From Hyphomicrobiales bacterium (GTDB taxonomy: Bacteria; Pseudomonadota; Alphaproteobacteria; Rhizobiales; S144-35), in assembly GCA_015494185.1 (NCBI GenBank), contig WGBT01000034.1, positions 1 through 7,515 of the forward strand: a stretch of DNA of 7,515 nucleotides. The letters are read 5' to 3'. The notes beneath the pieces are model-generated. The model saw only the letters and a program-made list of their open reading frames with translations. It was not told where the DNA came from and made no database searches. The translations under genes were made by a program, and so were the position numbers. Position 1 is the stretch's first letter, and each line of letters begins with the position of its first letter. Below, one piece after another: positions 6,117 to 7,515 of this stretch.

Positions 6117-6191
6117 ATGAACCAGCCCCCGGTGTGTGCATGGCTTGCTTCGATTCCCCCCTTGCAAATGAAAAATAAGTTCTTATACTAA
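6117..6191 (+). CDS. 24-residue small ORF ahead of the rimP operon terminator
   Basis: The ATG at 6117 is preceded by GAGGAA (6106-6111) at 5 nt; TAA is at 6189-6191. The peptide begins MNQPPVCAWLASIPP and ends KNKFLY. It has no known motif and no run of regulatory codons of the classical amino-acid attenuator type. It is followed after 34 bases by a strong rho-independent terminator, so the ORF and terminator could form a mini-gene or a leader-peptide attenuator for rimP. Its 3' end overlaps the second promoter-like pair (6162-6189), so it may equally be a chance frame ahead of a small-RNA gene. Confidence 0.3.
   Translation: MNQPPVCAWLASIPPLQMKNKFLY
6162..6189 (+). promoter_or_regulatory. 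near-consensus sigma70 promoter before the terminator
   Basis: TTGCAA (6162-6167), a 16-base spacer and TATACT (6184-6189) match the consensus at 4/6 and 5/6 positions. Transcription from about 6196 would reach the terminator after roughly 65-70 nt, which is small-RNA size. The transcript would contain only a 4-codon frame, ATG at 6199 ending in TGA at 6211-6213. Read-through could feed rimP-nusA. Confidence 0.45.
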
Positions 6192-6225
6192 CAAGTGAAA
6201 TGCATTCTCGTTGAGCTATTCAGGA

Positions 6226-6266
6226 GAGTGGGCCGCGTGGGGGTCCGCTCTTTTTTATTTTTTATT
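6226..6266 (+). terminator. strong rho-independent terminator upstream of rimP
   Basis: GAGTGGGCC (6226-6234) pairs with GGTCCGCTC (6242-6250) as a 9-bp stem with two G-U pairs and a 7-base loop. It is followed directly by TTTTTTATTTTTTATT (6251-6266). It reads towards rimP, so some transcript must start upstream on the plus strand, either a separate small RNA or an attenuated rimP leader. Confidence 0.82.
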
Positions 6267-6332
6267 CCTTATAGTTGTTGCGTGAAAGGGGGTGTCTAGG
6301 ACCCCGTGGAGGTGGGCAGCTCGAGAGGACTG

Positions 6333-6869
6333 ATGGCAGAACAAATCGACATGGATCGCCGCTTTGTGACAGAAAATGGGCCGGCGCGTGCTATTGCGGA
6401 ACTGGTCGAACCGGTCATTGAAGCGCTTGGCTTTCGCCTGGTTCGCGTCAAGTTGTCATCGCGCGATGGCGGGACCTTGCAGATTATGGCGGATCACGCC
6501 ACCCGGCCCATCAATATTGATGATTGCGCGACCATTAGCCGTGAGCTTTCCCCTCTGCTCGATGCCGAGGATCCCATCTCAGGGCCTTATCATCTAGAAA
6601 TTTCGACGCCAGGTATCGACCGCCCCTTGGTCCGTCCCCGTGATTTTGAAGATTGGGCTGGCTATGAGGCCCGTGTGACCCTGAACGAAATGGTGGATGG
6701 ACGTAAACGTTTTCGGGGGCGTCTGGAAGGTTTTGAAAAGGGGGAAGTCCGGCTGCAAGTGCAGCTCGATGGTTGGGAGGCGCCACGGGTGTTGGGTTTT
6801 CCAATCACCATGATCGAGCAGGCCAAATTGGTGATGACCGATGAGCTGTTGAATTTGGCGCGCCGCTAA
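6333..6869 (+). CDS. rimP: ribosome maturation factor RimP
   Basis: Cytoplasmic factor needed for maturation of the 30S ribosomal subunit. 178 residues from the ATG at 6333, which has AGAGGA (6324-6329) just upstream. An in-frame GTG at 6306 with AGGA before it would add nine residues, and I cannot rule it out. The N-terminal alpha/beta domain covers about 12-92. It ends with the family signature HLEISTPGIDRPL (about 87-99), where the usual form is SSPGxxRPL. The C-terminal SH3-like barrel covers about 100-176, including RFRGRLEGFEKGEV. It stands first, followed by nusA on the same strand, the order usual in most proteobacteria (rimP-nusA-infB). Expression may depend on read-through of the terminator at 6226-6266 or on a promoter between 6266 and 6333. 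Confidence 0.96.
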   Translation: MAEQIDMDRRFVTENGPARAIAELVEPVIEALGFRLVRVKLSSRDGGTLQIMADHATRPINIDDCATISRELSPLLDAEDPISGPYHLEISTPGIDRPLVRPRDFEDWAGYEARVTLNEMVDGRKRFRGRLEGFEKGEVRLQVQLDGWEAPRVLGFPITMIEQAKLVMTDELLNLARR

Positions 6870-6935
6870 CATGCCGCTGACATATGTGGAGTTGTTTTGC
6901 AGTTCGAAAGGAACTTTGGCGTGCGGGGCGTTGGG

Positions 6936-6955
6936 GCGTTTGTATGCGTTTGTAT
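6936..6955. repeat. perfect tandem duplication of gcgtttgtat in the rimP-nusA gap
   Basis: Two adjacent 10-mers lie in the 139-base gap between rimP and nusA. The gap also has a small hairpin, AGTTC/GAACT (6901-6905, 6911-6915), and the distant complementary pair ggcgtt (6928-6933) and aacgcc (6965-6970). No T-tract follows, so I see no terminator here. Confidence 0.6.
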
Positions 6956-7008
6956 TATGTGTGTAACGCCTCCCAAATGGGCGAAAAAAGAAGCTGACGG
7001 AGGATCAA

Positions 7009-7515
7009 ATGGCGCAACTTGGTGTCAGTGCCAATAGGCTTGAGCTACTTCAAATCGCGGATGCGGTTGCTCGTGAAAAAAGTATCGACCGCATGATTGT
7101 GCTCAATGCCATGGCTGAAGCCATTCAAAAAGCCGCCAAATCCCGTTATGGGACGGAAAATGATATCCGTGCGGAGATCAATCCGAGAAGTGGTGAAATT
7201 CGCTTGTTCCGGGTTCGTAAAGTGGTTGAAATGGTCGAAAACGACGCCACGGAAATCAGCTTGGACGAGGCCCGGGCCATTGATTCCGAAGTTGAGATCG
7301 GCGGTGAAATCCGCGAAGAACTGCCGCCTTTCGATTATGGCCGCGTCGCGGCGCAAAATGCCAAGCAGGTGATCGTTCAGAAAGTTCGCGATGCGGAACG
7401 TGAACGTCAGTATGAGGAATTCAAGGACCGGGTTGGCGAGATTGTCAGTGGCACGATCAAACGTGTTGAGTTTGGTCGGCGCGACGAGTATGGCAATGTC
7501 ATCCTTGATCTGGGC
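7009..7515 (+). CDS. nusA: transcription termination/antitermination protein NusA (5' part)
   Basis: Binds RNA polymerase and nascent RNA, modulating pausing, intrinsic termination and antitermination. The ATG at 7009 follows GGAGG (6999-7003) at 5 nt. The frame stays open for 169 codons to the window edge, so the gene is cut by the window, not broken. Residues 1-about 135 are the RNA polymerase-binding N-terminal domain: LELLQIADAVAREKSIDR, MAEAIQKAAKSRYG, and the helix ending in the ARxxAxxAKQVIxQKxRxAERE-like region (here about 112-133). The S1 RNA-binding domain begins near 140 with GEIVSGTIKRVEFG. The KH domains lie beyond the window. The gene is probably co-transcribed with rimP. Confidence 0.95.
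   Translation, partial: MAQLGVSANRLELLQIADAVAREKSIDRMIVLNAMAEAIQKAAKSRYGTENDIRAEINPRSGEIRLFRVRKVVEMVENDATEISLDEARAIDSEVEIGGEIREELPPFDYGRVAAQNAKQVIVQKVRDAERERQYEEFKDRVGEIVSGTIKRVEFGRRDEYGNVILDLG

Larger units (their letters stand above)
5875..6332. other. divergent intergenic region between the SIMPL gene and rimP
   Basis: The SIMPL-proximal part (5875-6070) holds the hairpin at 5921-5943 and no good promoter hexamers. The rimP-proximal part (6070-6332) holds two promoter-like pairs, a 24-codon ORF, a strong terminator, and a short spacer with TATAGT (6270-6275) that may serve as a rimP -10 element, though no matching -35 is seen. No tRNA was found. Confidence 0.6.

Noticed and set aside
6141..6160. 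TTCGATTCC resembling a tRNA T-arm
   Set aside because: No matching acceptor, D or anticodon arms could be found around it, so it is not a tRNA.

Overview
The window looks like chromosomal DNA of an alphaproteobacterium. The evidence is an alphaproteobacterial-type rimP-nusA pair at the right end, secreted MltB-family lytic transglycosylases with C-terminal peptidoglycan-binding domains, moderate G+C, and Shine-Dalgarno-led genes that often use GTG or TTG starts. No genus can be named from this sequence.

Left half (1-3751), minus strand: two tandem, diverged MltB-type lytic murein transglycosylases (1930-3420 and 111-1367). The 560-base gap between them holds a large nested palindrome (1664-1803, including a perfect 25-bp stem) and a second, imperfect palindromic block (1481-1605). 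The downstream paralogue ends in a tandem repeat and overlaps a 35-codon reading frame (7-114) by ATGA. The arrangement suggests a one-base frameshift that cut off a longer Lys/Ala-rich tail.

Middle (3659-5874), minus strand: a GC-rich terminator-like hairpin (3659-3695), an easily missed 50-residue gene with a good ribosome-binding site and an N-terminal hydrophobic segment (3752-3904), an LprI/DUF1311-like secreted cysteine-rich protein (4258-5046, TTG start), and a periplasmic SIMPL (DUF541) protein (5137-5874, GTG start). All the minus-strand proteins with a recognised family have a signal peptide, so this side reads as a cell-envelope cluster: two enzymes that cut peptidoglycan, one member of a family that includes a lysozyme inhibitor, and one SIMPL protein.

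Right part (5875-7515), plus strand: a 458-base divergent intergenic region, then rimP (ribosome maturation) and the 5' part of nusA (transcription termination/antitermination). The intergenic region holds what looks like a self-contained mini transcription unit: promoter-like hexamers, a 24-codon ORF with a Shine-Dalgarno, a second near-consensus promoter, and a strong rho-independent terminator at 6226-6266, upstream of rimP. It could be a small RNA, a small-protein gene, or an attenuating leader of the rimP-nusA operon.

There is no CRISPR array, IS element, rRNA or tRNA in the window. The most unusual items are the nested palindrome, the terminated mini-unit before rimP, the probable C-terminal frameshift in the first transglycosylase, and the unannotated 50-residue gene.
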